This document shows positions 6,019-11,720 of a stretch of 11,720 bases of DNA, in pieces. Made by a program: the position numbers and the translations under genes. How positions within the stretch are numbered: the stretch's first letter is position 1; the number at the start of each line of letters is the position of its first letter. This DNA comes from PZPK01 sp963974595 (GTDB lineage Bacteria > Pseudomonadota > Gammaproteobacteria > Pseudomonadales > Oleiphilaceae), in assembly GCA_963974595.1 (NCBI GenBank), contig CAXBDA010000083.1:1-11720 (forward strand), written 5' to 3'. Under the pieces are notes generated by a model. That model searched no databases and had not been told where the DNA came from. It saw only the letters and a program-made list of their open reading frames with translations.

Positions 6019-6039
6019 GTAACACTGCAAGTAACATTG
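6019..6039 (+). repeat. Integrase arm-type sites, left of the att core
   Basis: GTAACACTG (6019-6027) and GTAACATTG (6031-6039) are 12 bp apart. The same motif with the same 12-bp spacing recurs to the right of the att core (6229 and 6241). Tyrosine integrases of this family bind short repeated arm sites around their core, so these probably belong to the right arm of the left element. Confidence 0.5.
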
Positions 6040-6091
6040 CATTCCACTCATTTCCATTTACCCTATATAAATCAGATGTTTAAACCTTTTA

Positions 6092-6114
6092 TTCAATTCC
6101 CGCCGCCTCCACCA
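6092..6114 (+). other. ssrA: att site: displaced 3' end of ssrA (tmRNA)
   Basis: The sequence runs from TTCAATTCCCGCC through CTCCACCA, which is the T-loop, 3' T-stem, 3' acceptor strand and CCA of a tmRNA. The matching GGG of the 5' T-stem is absent (TTTTA precedes the loop) and no tmRNA body lies upstream. This is therefore a 23-bp fragment and not a gene. Such fragments are left at the far end of an island that integrates in the 3' end of ssrA. It marks the right end of the left element and the left end of the element starting with the integrase at 6278. A tRNA source is less likely, because the T-loop/CCA text fits tmRNA better than any tRNA I know. Confidence 0.75.
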
Positions 6115-6148
6115 AATAAGGGTTTTACAAGGCCCTAGAAAGACCATT

Positions 6149-6183
6149 AAAGCCCGTATATCCTTGTGTTTGCGGGCTTTTTT
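6149..6183 (+). terminator. Rho-independent terminator following the ssrA fragment
   Basis: AAAGCCCG (6149-6156) pairs with CGGGCTTT (6173-6180) over a 16-nt loop and is followed by a T run. Its place 35 bp after the ssrA fragment suggests it was carried with the att site and ends tmRNA transcription when the element sits next to the intact gene, shielding the integrase. Confidence 0.75.
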
Positions 6184-6209
6184 GTGCCTATAGCGTTCAT
6201 TTAGGTTTG

Positions 6210-6277
6210 GTAACATCCAAGATTTATAGTAACATCCTTAGTAACACTGAGAAATAATCGTATGGAGTGATGTTACT
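6210..6277 (+). repeat. Integrase arm-type sites, right of the att core
   Basis: GTAACATCC (6210-6218 and 6229-6237) and GTAACACTG (6241-6249) are in direct orientation. An inverted copy, GATGTTACT (6269-6277), abuts the integrase start codon. They lie in the integrase leader and promoter region, so integrase binding could also control its own expression. Confidence 0.55.
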
Positions 6278-7525
6278 ATGGCACGGATTACACTACCGCT
6301 AACCAATACTCAAGTTAACAGCGCAAAACCCAAAGGCAAGGAATATAGCCTTGCTGATGGCGGTGGTCTAGCACTGCGAGTAAAGACTAATGGTTCCCGT
6401 CTTTGGATCTTTAATTACTCTCGACCTTTCACTAAAAATCGCGCCAATATGAGTTTTGGAATGTATCCGGCGCTGTCACTAGCCGATGCTCGAAAAGCAG
6501 CTCAAGCCGCTAGCCGATTATTGGCAAAAGATATTGATCCTAAACAAGATAAAGACGAAAAAGGCCAGCAAGCCGCGCTAGCAAATCAAAGTACTTTGAA
6601 GGCCGTGGCACAGGAATGGATAAAGGTTAAAGCGACTAAGGTTAGTGGTGACCACGCTGAGGATATTTGGAGATCATTAGAAATTCACCTATTCCCCAAA
6701 TTAGGCAAAATGCCGATCCATAAAATTACTGCGCCTAAAGCAATCGCTGTACTGAAACCATTAGCTGCTAAGGGTAGTTTGGAAACTGTTAAGCGTCAGT
6801 GCCAGCGAGTGAATGAAATAATGGTCTTTGCATTGAACATAGGTTTAATACTCAGCAACCCGTTAGCTGGAATTAAAGAATCCTTTATGGTGCCGCAAAA
6901 AGAGAACTTGCCGACTATACCGATAGAAGAACTACCTCAGTTAATGAAAGACCTAAGCCAAGCCAATATTAAGCTTGTTACGCGCTGTCTAGTCGAATGG
7001 CAGCTTCATACTATGGTTAGGCCAAGCGAGGCCGCAGGAGCGCGCTGGGATGAAATAGATAGGGATAGTCAGGTCTGGCATATACCTGCTGAGAGAATGA
7101 AAAAGAAGCGCCCTCACACGGTTCCATTGACCCCACAAATGATAGCTTTGCTTGATCTGGTTACTCCTATTAGCAGTCATAGAGAACACATCTTTCCCGG
7201 CGATAGAAATCCTAGAAATTCGATTAATAAACAAACAGCCAATATGGCATTAAAGCGCATGGGATACGGTGGTAAATTAGTTGCCCATGGTCTGCGATCA
7301 ATCGCCAGTACAGTATTAAATGAACACCAGTTCTCAGCCGATGTTGTTGAAGTTGCCCTAGCTCATGTCGATGGCAATCAAACGCGCCGTGACTATAATA
7401 ACGCTAAATACTTAGAGCAAAGACGGATTATGATGGGCTGGTGGTCGGACTACATTGAGGCAGCGGCTATGGGTAATATGGGACTGGCTCAAAAGAATTC
7501 TAATGTTTTGCAGTACTTTGGTTAA
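6278..7525 (+). CDS. int: P4-family tyrosine integrase
   Basis: A full-length 415-aa site-specific recombinase. Residues 1-95 are the P4-integrase N-terminal arm-binding domain (formerly DUF4102): QVNSAKPKGKEYSLADGGGLALRV, then SFGMYPALSLADARKAA. Residues 105-200 are the core-binding SAM-like domain. Residues 215-395 are the catalytic domain with R248 (MVRPSE), Lys in RMKKKRPH, H337-x-x-R340 (AHGLRS), H363 (LAHVDG) and the nucleophile Y378 (AKYLEQRR), so it should be active. It integrates and excises DNA at an ssrA-type core. GGAG at 6265-6268 supports the ATG. The gene reads away from the att site, the usual place for an integrase at the start of its element. Its last 26 bp overlap the convergent 496-aa gene. 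Confidence 0.95.
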   Translation: MARITLPLTNTQVNSAKPKGKEYSLADGGGLALRVKTNGSRLWIFNYSRPFTKNRANMSFGMYPALSLADARKAAQAASRLLAKDIDPKQDKDEKGQQAALANQSTLKAVAQEWIKVKATKVSGDHAEDIWRSLEIHLFPKLGKMPIHKITAPKAIAVLKPLAAKGSLETVKRQCQRVNEIMVFALNIGLILSNPLAGIKESFMVPQKENLPTIPIEELPQLMKDLSQANIKLVTRCLVEWQLHTMVRPSEAAGARWDEIDRDSQVWHIPAERMKKKRPHTVPLTPQMIALLDLVTPISSHREHIFPGDRNPRNSINKQTANMALKRMGYGGKLVAHGLRSIASTVLNEHQFSADVVEVALAHVDGNQTRRDYNNAKYLEQRRIMMGWWSDYIEAAAMGNMGLAQKNSNVLQYFG

Positions 7526-8990
7526 AGAATTTTTTAATGTCAGAATCACTGAGTGAATCGCAGAATATTTCAGTTGTACCAATAGTACTGTCACGTAATT
7601 CCCTCACAAAACTTTCGTCGTCGAGGAGTAAGTCTGGACTAGATAAACCAGAAAGTAATGCTTGTTCCGCTAAAAAAGCTTCATAAAGAGTAGTATCCAA
7701 AATTGCGAGCGGAGTTATATTAAAAGCTGAGGTAGCAACTTTTCCAAATCGTTTTTTTATAGAATTTTTAGTGATACCTACCTTATAAAATATGTGCTTT
7801 TTATGTTTAATTTTTATGTAATACAAAATAGCTGACACTGCTTTTTTCTGAGGGAATCTTTCAAAAAATGTTTTTGTATAAAGCCCATTTAGCTTCTCAT
7901 CAGCACACTTACGGCACTCCTTGGTTAAATGGTTATCTGGTTTCTGCCAAAAGATATGGTGACTAGGGCAGATAATCTCAACTTTTTGGTGCTGGTCAAT
8001 GTACTTCACTAATGAATAATCATATTTATCATTATGAAACTCAATTGATCTTTCAAGCCAGCTTTTAAATCTTGCGTCTTTACTGTCTTTTATGTATTCC
8101 TGAACTCTGGATATTCTGTACTCCTCCGACTTCTGCCTTTCACATTGACCACAAACATATGACTTCGAATTGATAGATCCCATTTGGATCATGAAAGTAT
8201 CTCTAGGGCAATCAAAACAATCGGCCGTTATTACAGCGCCTAAACCTTCTCCCTTTATGTTTAAAATCTTGAAATTACCCTCCTTTTCCTCGAGCCTTTC
8301 TTTTATTATTTCTTGAGTCAGAAGAAGAGGTACTCTGCTGTTATTACACTCCTGACATGGATATTCTCTGGTGAGGACATTAACGGTGTAATCTCTGAAT
8401 TCACCATGCTCACTACAAACAAAGTCTGATTCGGAATGCCAAGTGACAAACGAGTCCTCAATTAATACTATATTTCCATCAGATCGTTCATAAAGTCGCT
8501 CTTTCGTTTTTTTAAGCCTCCAATCTCTTGATGCGGCTAAGGTTTTATTTTTACTGCAATCAGGACAACCCTTAGCTCTATTTATATGGCTATCAGGACA
8601 TTGTGAGAAAACCTTTTTATGAATGGTACAAATGATGGACATGTTTGCTTTAGCGCCATCATATGTTTTCTCAATATATTGATACTTCTCTCCGTGAACT
8701 CTTCTGGCGTCCTTTAGAAAAGTAGGGAATGGCTTCTGTTTTTTTTTGCTGTCATTAAAAAGGAAACACGCTCGACAGCCGGCAGGATTTCTGTGCCGAT
8801 TTTTGACTATGTGGTTGCATGGATGTATTCGTGTGATCTCATTTGGTTCATGACAATCATCATTGCAAATTATCGTTACCCACCCATTTCGCCAGCTAAA
8901 GTTTTCGGGATTATCATATTTATACTCATATTTATCACCCCACTGTGTTCTAGCACGCAGCATGAAATCATCCCATGTAATAGCGGCCAT
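7500..8990 (-). CDS. Zinc-ribbon repeat GIY-YIG endonuclease (496 aa)
   Basis: The N-terminal 365 residues contain about five treble-clef/zinc-ribbon-like units of the kind found before phage endonuclease domains (DUF723-like: a HGEKYQY or NDKYDYS motif, a Cys/His pair, then CxxC). Clusters are near C42/C46/C72/C75, C121/H124/C142/C145, C192/H195/C212/C215, C258/C261/C280/C283 and C341/H344/C359/C362. The C-terminal domain (about 387-478) is GIY-YIG: LYYIKI, FYKVGIT (403-407), R414, E437 or E442, and a final TTEIF. The zinc units probably read DNA and the GIY-YIG domain cuts it. I chose the ATG at 8990 over an upstream one at 9053 because TAAGGAGT lies 5 nt before it and the upstream start would overlap the regulator. 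Likely a homing-type or defence nuclease; which one cannot be told. Confidence 0.8.
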   Translation of the reverse strand: MAAITWDDFMLRARTQWGDKYEYKYDNPENFSWRNGWVTIICNDDCHEPNEITRIHPCNHIVKNRHRNPAGCRACFLFNDSKKKQKPFPTFLKDARRVHGEKYQYIEKTYDGAKANMSIICTIHKKVFSQCPDSHINRAKGCPDCSKNKTLAASRDWRLKKTKERLYERSDGNIVLIEDSFVTWHSESDFVCSEHGEFRDYTVNVLTREYPCQECNNSRVPLLLTQEIIKERLEEKEGNFKILNIKGEGLGAVITADCFDCPRDTFMIQMGSINSKSYVCGQCERQKSEEYRISRVQEYIKDSKDARFKSWLERSIEFHNDKYDYSLVKYIDQHQKVEIICPSHHIFWQKPDNHLTKECRKCADEKLNGLYTKTFFERFPQKKAVSAILYYIKIKHKKHIFYKVGITKNSIKKRFGKVATSAFNITPLAILDTTLYEAFLAEQALLSGLSSPDLLLDDESFVRELRDSTIGTTEIFCDSLSDSDIKKFFNQSTAKH

Positions 8991-8991
8991 A

Positions 8992-9183
8992 TTACTCCTT
9001 AGTTTCTGAAAACAATTCCTGTTGGTCTGGTATCGAAATACCCTTAATTTCACAGTGGTCGCGAATCATCTTTTCAACCATATTAGCAATACTTCTGTGA
9101 TCTTGCATAGCTGCTACTTTTAAGGCTTCTTTCAAAAAGGGGTCAATACGCAGATTTAATGTGGCTGTTTTAGTTGCTACCAT
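8992..9183 (-). CDS. Ribbon-helix-helix (CopG/Arc-type) regulator
   Basis: A 63-aa protein with the ribbon-helix-helix order: a strand TATLNLRID (residues 6-14), helix PFLKEALKVAAMQDH and helix SIANMVEKMIRDHCE, then a short acidic tail. RHH proteins act as dimers and repress by inserting the strand in the major groove. Its stop codon is 1 nt before the endonuclease start, and the endonuclease ribosome site lies inside its last codons, so both are co-transcribed and probably coupled. It most likely represses this operon and perhaps the divergent 84-aa gene. Antitoxin-like organisation is possible, but the partner is far too large for a usual toxin. Confidence 0.8.
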   Translation of the reverse strand: MVATKTATLNLRIDPFLKEALKVAAMQDHRSIANMVEKMIRDHCEIKGISIPDQQELFSETKE

Positions 9184-9261
9184 TGTTTAAATTCTTATGT
9201 TGCAAATGTAACGCGTTTGTACCATATTATATTGACGGTTAGCAAATATTGAGTAGTCAGA
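9184..9261 (+). promoter_or_regulatory. Divergent promoter/operator region
   Basis: A 78-bp AT-rich region between the RHH gene (minus) and the 84-aa gene (plus) must hold both promoters. GCAAATGT (9202-9209) and GCAAATAT (9242-9249) form a direct repeat 40 bp apart, and CAAATG/CGTTTG halves flank an ACGCGT palindrome near 9203-9219. These are candidate sites for the RHH protein. A TATTAT at 9225-9230 could be a plus-strand -10 box and a TATAAT-like box lies on the minus strand, but no good -35 box fits either. Confidence 0.35.
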
Positions 9262-9516
9262 ATGAATGAAAAAATCCTAAGAGCCTTAGTAGAAGCCGGC
9301 GCTGTTAAGAAGATTAAAATAACGGCAGAAGGGTCTACTATTTACGTTGAGGCATACACTGGCTCTGAAGTAACAACGGCTAAAACCATCAAGGGTAAAC
9401 TAAAGACTTGGAGTACTATTGATTCTGCCGCGAAGTGGGTAAGGTCACTAGGGATTGGTCAGATGCAATTGGATATGGCTAAGTGGCAACCAGAGCAAAA
9501 GAAACTAAACGTTTAA
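9262..9516 (+). CDS. Small plasmid/ICE-type conserved protein (84 aa)
   Basis: Predicted soluble and basic, with the pattern ILRALVEAGAVKKIKITAEGSTIYVEAYTG, then KTWSTIDSAAKWVRSLGIGQMQLDMAKWQP. I recognise this as a recurrent small protein on plasmids, transposons and integrative elements, usually beside a ribbon-helix-helix gene and sometimes annotated as a partition or stability accessory protein. The activity is not known to me. It is divergent from the RHH-endonuclease operon across 78 bp. The ribosome site is weak (GAGTAGTCAG) and the ATG is followed closely by a second, out-of-frame ATG. Confidence 0.7.
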   Translation: MNEKILRALVEAGAVKKIKITAEGSTIYVEAYTGSEVTTAKTIKGKLKTWSTIDSAAKWVRSLGIGQMQLDMAKWQPEQKKLNV

Positions 9517-9645
9517 TCTTATGATGATTCACTGAACAAATGATATTGTATTTGCGGTATTTTTATCTAGCGTAACTACGGAAGAGAGTAAACGCTGGAG
9601 ACGTCACTGCGGCCTTTAGCTAGGTAGAGCACAATTGGAGTATTT
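9517..9645 (+). other. Intergenic leader with possible hairpin
   Basis: 129 bp without a gene. AGCGT (9569-9573) and ACGCT (9592-9596) could pair, with inner ACT/AGT pairing, to make an imperfect stem before the 200-aa gene. No T run follows, so it would be a leader structure rather than a terminator. I see no clear promoter. Weak evidence. Confidence 0.2.
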
Positions 9646-10248
9646 ATGCGCGGCTGGGTTATCAAGAAATTGCAAAATTCACGGGTACATATGACCATCA
9701 AAGAGGTGAAGTGGGACTTGGAATCTGGTGGTGCACCTAGGCAGGCAAAGCTGCTGGCTCTTGCTTCCGTTCTGGGTAATGACTTTTTTACGGAGTGTGA
9801 TATCCCACATCGTGTGGCCCATAGGCCCTTAGATTACTCTCGTTCCGATCTAATAAAATTCTATGAGGATTTAGAAGACATTAAACTAGGCATAACTCGC
9901 CAATTAGAGGCTACGAAGAAGATGGTTCCACAAATCATGGGAATAGAATTTCCTAAATTTGCGGAAGATCACGTGAAAGATACTCGTCGCGCACTTGAGA
10001 TATGGATGGCAACAATCGGTGCAGGCATTACGGTTGATCGTAGAGATGATGTCCGAGATATCTGGAAATTGCTCGAACAATCAAAGCCATATTTAGACAC
10101 TGCTATGGACGAAATATTGGCGGACGAAAATAAAACGAGCGATATCATCGGCGAGAGTGTGAGTGTTTTTTCTTTATTGGTCCGTCAGGATTGGAAAAAT
10201 TATTGTGACTTTTTTCCGTCACAGTTTTCTCATGACCTAAAATATTGA
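9646..10248 (+). CDS. Hypothetical helical protein (200 aa)
   Basis: I do not recognise this protein. It is soluble, charged and mostly helical. The first 20 residues (MRGWVIKKLQNSRVHMTIKEV) are basic, and there is a segment PRQAKLLALASVLGND at 31-46. The region SDLIKFYEDLEDIKLGITRQLEATKKMV could form a coiled coil. There is no signal peptide or membrane helix and no catalytic motif that I can name. GGAG at 9637-9640 lies 5 nt before the ATG. A second in-frame ATG with the start MTIKEV is 15 codons in. It ends 10 bp before the convergent membrane protein gene. Confidence 0.6.
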   Translation: MRGWVIKKLQNSRVHMTIKEVKWDLESGGAPRQAKLLALASVLGNDFFTECDIPHRVAHRPLDYSRSDLIKFYEDLEDIKLGITRQLEATKKMVPQIMGIEFPKFAEDHVKDTRRALEIWMATIGAGITVDRRDDVRDIWKLLEQSKPYLDTAMDEILADENKTSDIIGESVSVFSLLVRQDWKNYCDFFPSQFSHDLKY

Positions 10249-10257
10249 TTAAGTCTT

Positions 10258-10587
10258 CTACCAAAAAAACCAATAAAGCGCACAGATCGCCAGTAGGGCT
10301 AGATTCAAGGAGTACAAGAGTCCATCGACGTCAAAATCTGGTCCTTTTGTGTCTGGATGCCAAAAGATTTTCGCTAAACATGTGTGCATTATAGTTACAG
10401 CAAAGCCGATAGTAAGAAAAATCATACTTCCAGAAATGAGAGCCCCAACAAAATACCCAAGCTTATCCCAGCCAATCGGAGCATTAATCCATGGCATTGC
10501 TTCCCTTACCAAGGGCACAGTGCTGCCCAAGGTGATGTAGGTGATACAGAATAATAACTGGCGTCTTGTATGGAAGTTAATTTTCAT
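10258..10587 (-). CDS. Three-helix inner-membrane protein (109 aa)
   Basis: A small integral membrane protein with hydrophobic segments at about residues 9-27, 43-70 (GYFVGALISGSMIFLTIGFA) and 87-108 (the end is strongly hydrophobic, ALYWFFW). The N-terminus is basic (MKINFHTRRQ), which suggests an inside location. A hydrophilic loop, HPDTKGPDFDVDG, lies between the last two helices. No family is recognised. Its ATG lies inside the 3' end of the Sel1-repeat gene (11-bp overlap), so the two are co-translated and may work as a pair, one periplasmic and one in the inner membrane. Confidence 0.7.
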   Translation of the reverse strand: MKINFHTRRQLLFCITYITLGSTVPLVREAMPWINAPIGWDKLGYFVGALISGSMIFLTIGFAVTIMHTCLAKIFWHPDTKGPDFDVDGLLYSLNLALLAICALYWFFW

Positions 10588-11437
10588 TCATCTCCAATAT
10601 GATTTTGCTTTTCGCGCTCATATTCTCTCCTTGACCACAATCTTTGTAGCCAGACTCACGGCACTTGGCCACTAAAATTTCAGCAGCAGCAATCTTAAAT
10701 GCAGGTATAAAAGGCCTAATTGATTCTAAATGTGATGCAGACTTTTTACTACCTTGTATCTTGGCCATTTTAAACCAAGCGTAGGCGGCTACGTCATCTT
10801 GCTTTAACCCGAAGCCATTCCAGTAGTGAACGCCTAAGGCTACTTGTGCTTCCATATTGTTCTGTAGGGCGGCAAGTCGATACCAGTGTGCGCTTTTATT
10901 ATAATTTTGGTCAACCTGATCTCCTTTATAAAACATATAGGCTACATTCAGCTGAGCACCAGACATTCCCTGATCTGCAGCATCCAGCATCATTTGGAAG
11001 CCCTTTTCAATGTCTTGAGATACACCAAGTCCATCTACATACATTGTGCCTAAATTATAGATTCCAAATAGGTCTCCCTGATTTGCGGCCAACGTAAACC
11101 ATTTTAAGGCCTTAGCGTAATCGATCGGCACCTCATCGCCTTGAATATAAATATTTCCTAATCGCGTTTGGGCTGTTACCGCCCCTTGCTTTGCCGCAAG
11201 CTCATACCACTTCATGGCACCAATTATATCGCGATGCACTTTACCTCCATTTTCTAAAAGTAATCCAAGATTATTTTGGGCCCCAATATCTCCATTCTTT
11301 GCTAGCTCGTATCCTTCTATAATTTCTGACACCAACGTTTCATTGCTAGAGTATTTCCGTTTAAGCGAAATTTCTTCGCTCCAGTCAGCAAAACAAACAG
11401 GGCTAATTATTAGGGCTAGTAACAGTTTTTTAATCAC
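10577..11437 (-). CDS. Secreted Sel1-repeat protein
   Basis: A 286-aa protein with a signal peptide (MIKKLLLALIISPVCFA, cleavage probably after A17) and five contiguous Sel1-like repeats of exactly 36 residues at 53-88, 89-124, 125-160, 161-196 and 197-232 (pattern AQxxLGxxYxxGxGVxxDxxKAxxWYxxAAxQG). Sel1 repeats form a helical superhelix that binds other proteins; in bacteria they occur in envelope and secretion adaptors. A C-terminal 50-residue tail has two Cys. The start is GTG at 11437, overlapping the TGA of a 37-codon ORF (GTGA). The only ribosome-like site (GAGGT) is 12 nt away, which supports coupling. It overlaps the downstream membrane protein by 11 bp. Confidence 0.85.
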   Translation of the reverse strand: MIKKLLLALIISPVCFADWSEEISLKRKYSSNETLVSEIIEGYELAKNGDIGAQNNLGLLLENGGKVHRDIIGAMKWYELAAKQGAVTAQTRLGNIYIQGDEVPIDYAKALKWFTLAANQGDLFGIYNLGTMYVDGLGVSQDIEKGFQMMLDAADQGMSGAQLNVAYMFYKGDQVDQNYNKSAHWYRLAALQNNMEAQVALGVHYWNGFGLKQDDVAAYAWFKMAKIQGSKKSASHLESIRPFIPAFKIAAAEILVAKCRESGYKDCGQGENMSAKSKIILEMNEN

Positions 11438-11547
11438 AGTCTTTGTAGTACCTCTGTTTTCGCAATAACCTTCGAATATTTATTTGATGAGTGCTTGTAG
11501 AGTAGTGCGGTTGACGGCAAAACTAAAACTAAATATTTGATTTTCAC
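11434..11547 (-). CDS. 37-aa peptide, coupled leader of the Sel1 operon
   Basis: A short ORF starting with GTG at 11547 and ending with TGA at 11434-11436. It encodes a basic, hydrophobic start (MKIKYLVLVLPSTALLYK) and a polar tail (KYSKVIAKTEVLQRL). A GGGAG ribosome site lies about 9 nt before the GTG. Its stop overlaps the Sel1 start by 4 nt, the classic sign of translational coupling. It may be a small membrane peptide or only a leader that loads ribosomes onto the Sel1 gene. The alternative is chance, because short ORFs are common; the exact GTGA overlap argues against that. Confidence 0.5.
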   Translation of the reverse strand: MKIKYLVLVLPSTALLYKHSSNKYSKVIAKTEVLQRL

Positions 11548-11566
11548 AATGAATAACTCCCTTTAT

Positions 11567-11603
11567 TGCTCAGCTATGATAGGTGAGCATACAACCTGAT
11601 CAA
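11567..11603 (-). promoter_or_regulatory. Promoter with 23-bp operator-like dyad
   Basis: The minus strand reads TTGATC (11598-11603), a 16-bp spacer and TATCAT (11576-11581). A dyad running from TGCTCA to TGAGCA (11567-11589) has one mismatched pair in eleven and is centred on the -10 box. A dimeric repressor bound there would block the promoter. It is about 25 bp upstream of the 37-aa ORF start and fits as the promoter of the three-gene operon. Confidence 0.55.
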
Positions 11604-11631
11604 AGGTAGGAGTTTGTGCTGCCTGCAGAAA

Positions 11632-11651
11632 GGCTTATTTAACCATAAGCC
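11632..11651. other. Perfect 7-bp inverted repeat
   Basis: GGCTTAT (11632-11638) and ATAAGCC (11645-11651) flank a 6-nt loop. On the minus strand it is followed by CTTTCT, so it could be a weak terminator of a gene beyond the window. The rest of the last 70 bp holds no ORF that I can support. Confidence 0.35.
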
Positions 11652-11720
11652 ATTGATTATATTAGCTTTTATATTCTTAAACATCCCCTGTGTCGCATAA
11701 ATCCCACCACAATACCCAGT

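Noticed and set aside
6050..6114. A complete tmRNA or tRNA gene
   Set aside because: Only the 3' strand from the T-loop to CCA is present. The 5' half of the T-stem and everything before it are missing.
8793..9002. Plus-strand hydrophobic ORF of 69 codons
   Set aside because: It is antisense to the zinc-ribbon part of the endonuclease. The apparent hydrophobicity comes from the complement of charged codons.
8992..9516. RHH gene and 84-aa gene as a toxin-antitoxin pair
   Set aside because: They are divergent, not in one operon, and the 84-aa protein has no RelE/ParE, MazF or PIN pattern.
10846..11468. Plus-strand ORFs opposite the Sel1 gene
   Set aside because: The minus-strand frame has five regular 36-residue repeats and a signal peptide; the plus-strand frames are shadows.

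Overview
The window looks like accessory DNA from a moderately AT-rich gammaproteobacterium, most likely Shewanella or a relative. That assignment is an inference. It rests on the tmRNA-type attachment site, the P4-family integrase and the AlpA-type regulator, not on any housekeeping gene, because none is present. No complete rRNA, tRNA or CRISPR array was found.

Left part (1-3070). Two small unknown proteins and a glutathione S-transferase-like protein lie on the minus strand. They are followed by a plus-strand outer-membrane lipoprotein of the DUF4156 type and a 208-residue mobile-element-type protein. The two minus-strand transcription units start from near-identical 48-bp promoter modules (665-712 and 1774-1821). 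A third, shorter copy of the same -35 segment drives the lipoprotein.

Middle part (3071-6114). This is the body and right end of an integrative element. A tightly packed alpA / Cys-rich protein / winged-helix (replication-like) core (3175-4144) is followed by an intergenic region with iterated motifs. After that comes a two-gene cargo module: a fusion of a MrcB-like N-terminal domain to a NucS-type PD-(D/E)XK nuclease, then a GIY-YIG (T5orf172-type) protein with a membrane segment and a C-terminal tail of two 36-residue repeats. This pair is the best candidate for an undescribed defence-type system in the window. The element ends at a displaced fragment of the 3' end of ssrA (tmRNA).

Right part (6115-11720). 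A terminator and a complete P4-family tyrosine integrase follow the ssrA fragment directly, so a second element seems to start here, inserted in tandem at the same target. GTAACA-type repeats, probably integrase arm sites, lie on both sides of the ssrA core, as expected for a hybrid junction between two related elements. Cargo of the right element includes a ribbon-helix-helix regulator in an operon with a 496-residue zinc-ribbon/GIY-YIG endonuclease, a divergent 84-residue plasmid/ICE-type protein and an unknown 200-residue protein. Last is a minus-strand operon: a 37-residue peptide, a secreted Sel1-repeat protein and a three-helix membrane protein, joined by overlapping start and stop codons. 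A promoter with a 23-bp dyad over its -10 box precedes it. The right end of this element and the integrase of the left element lie outside the window.
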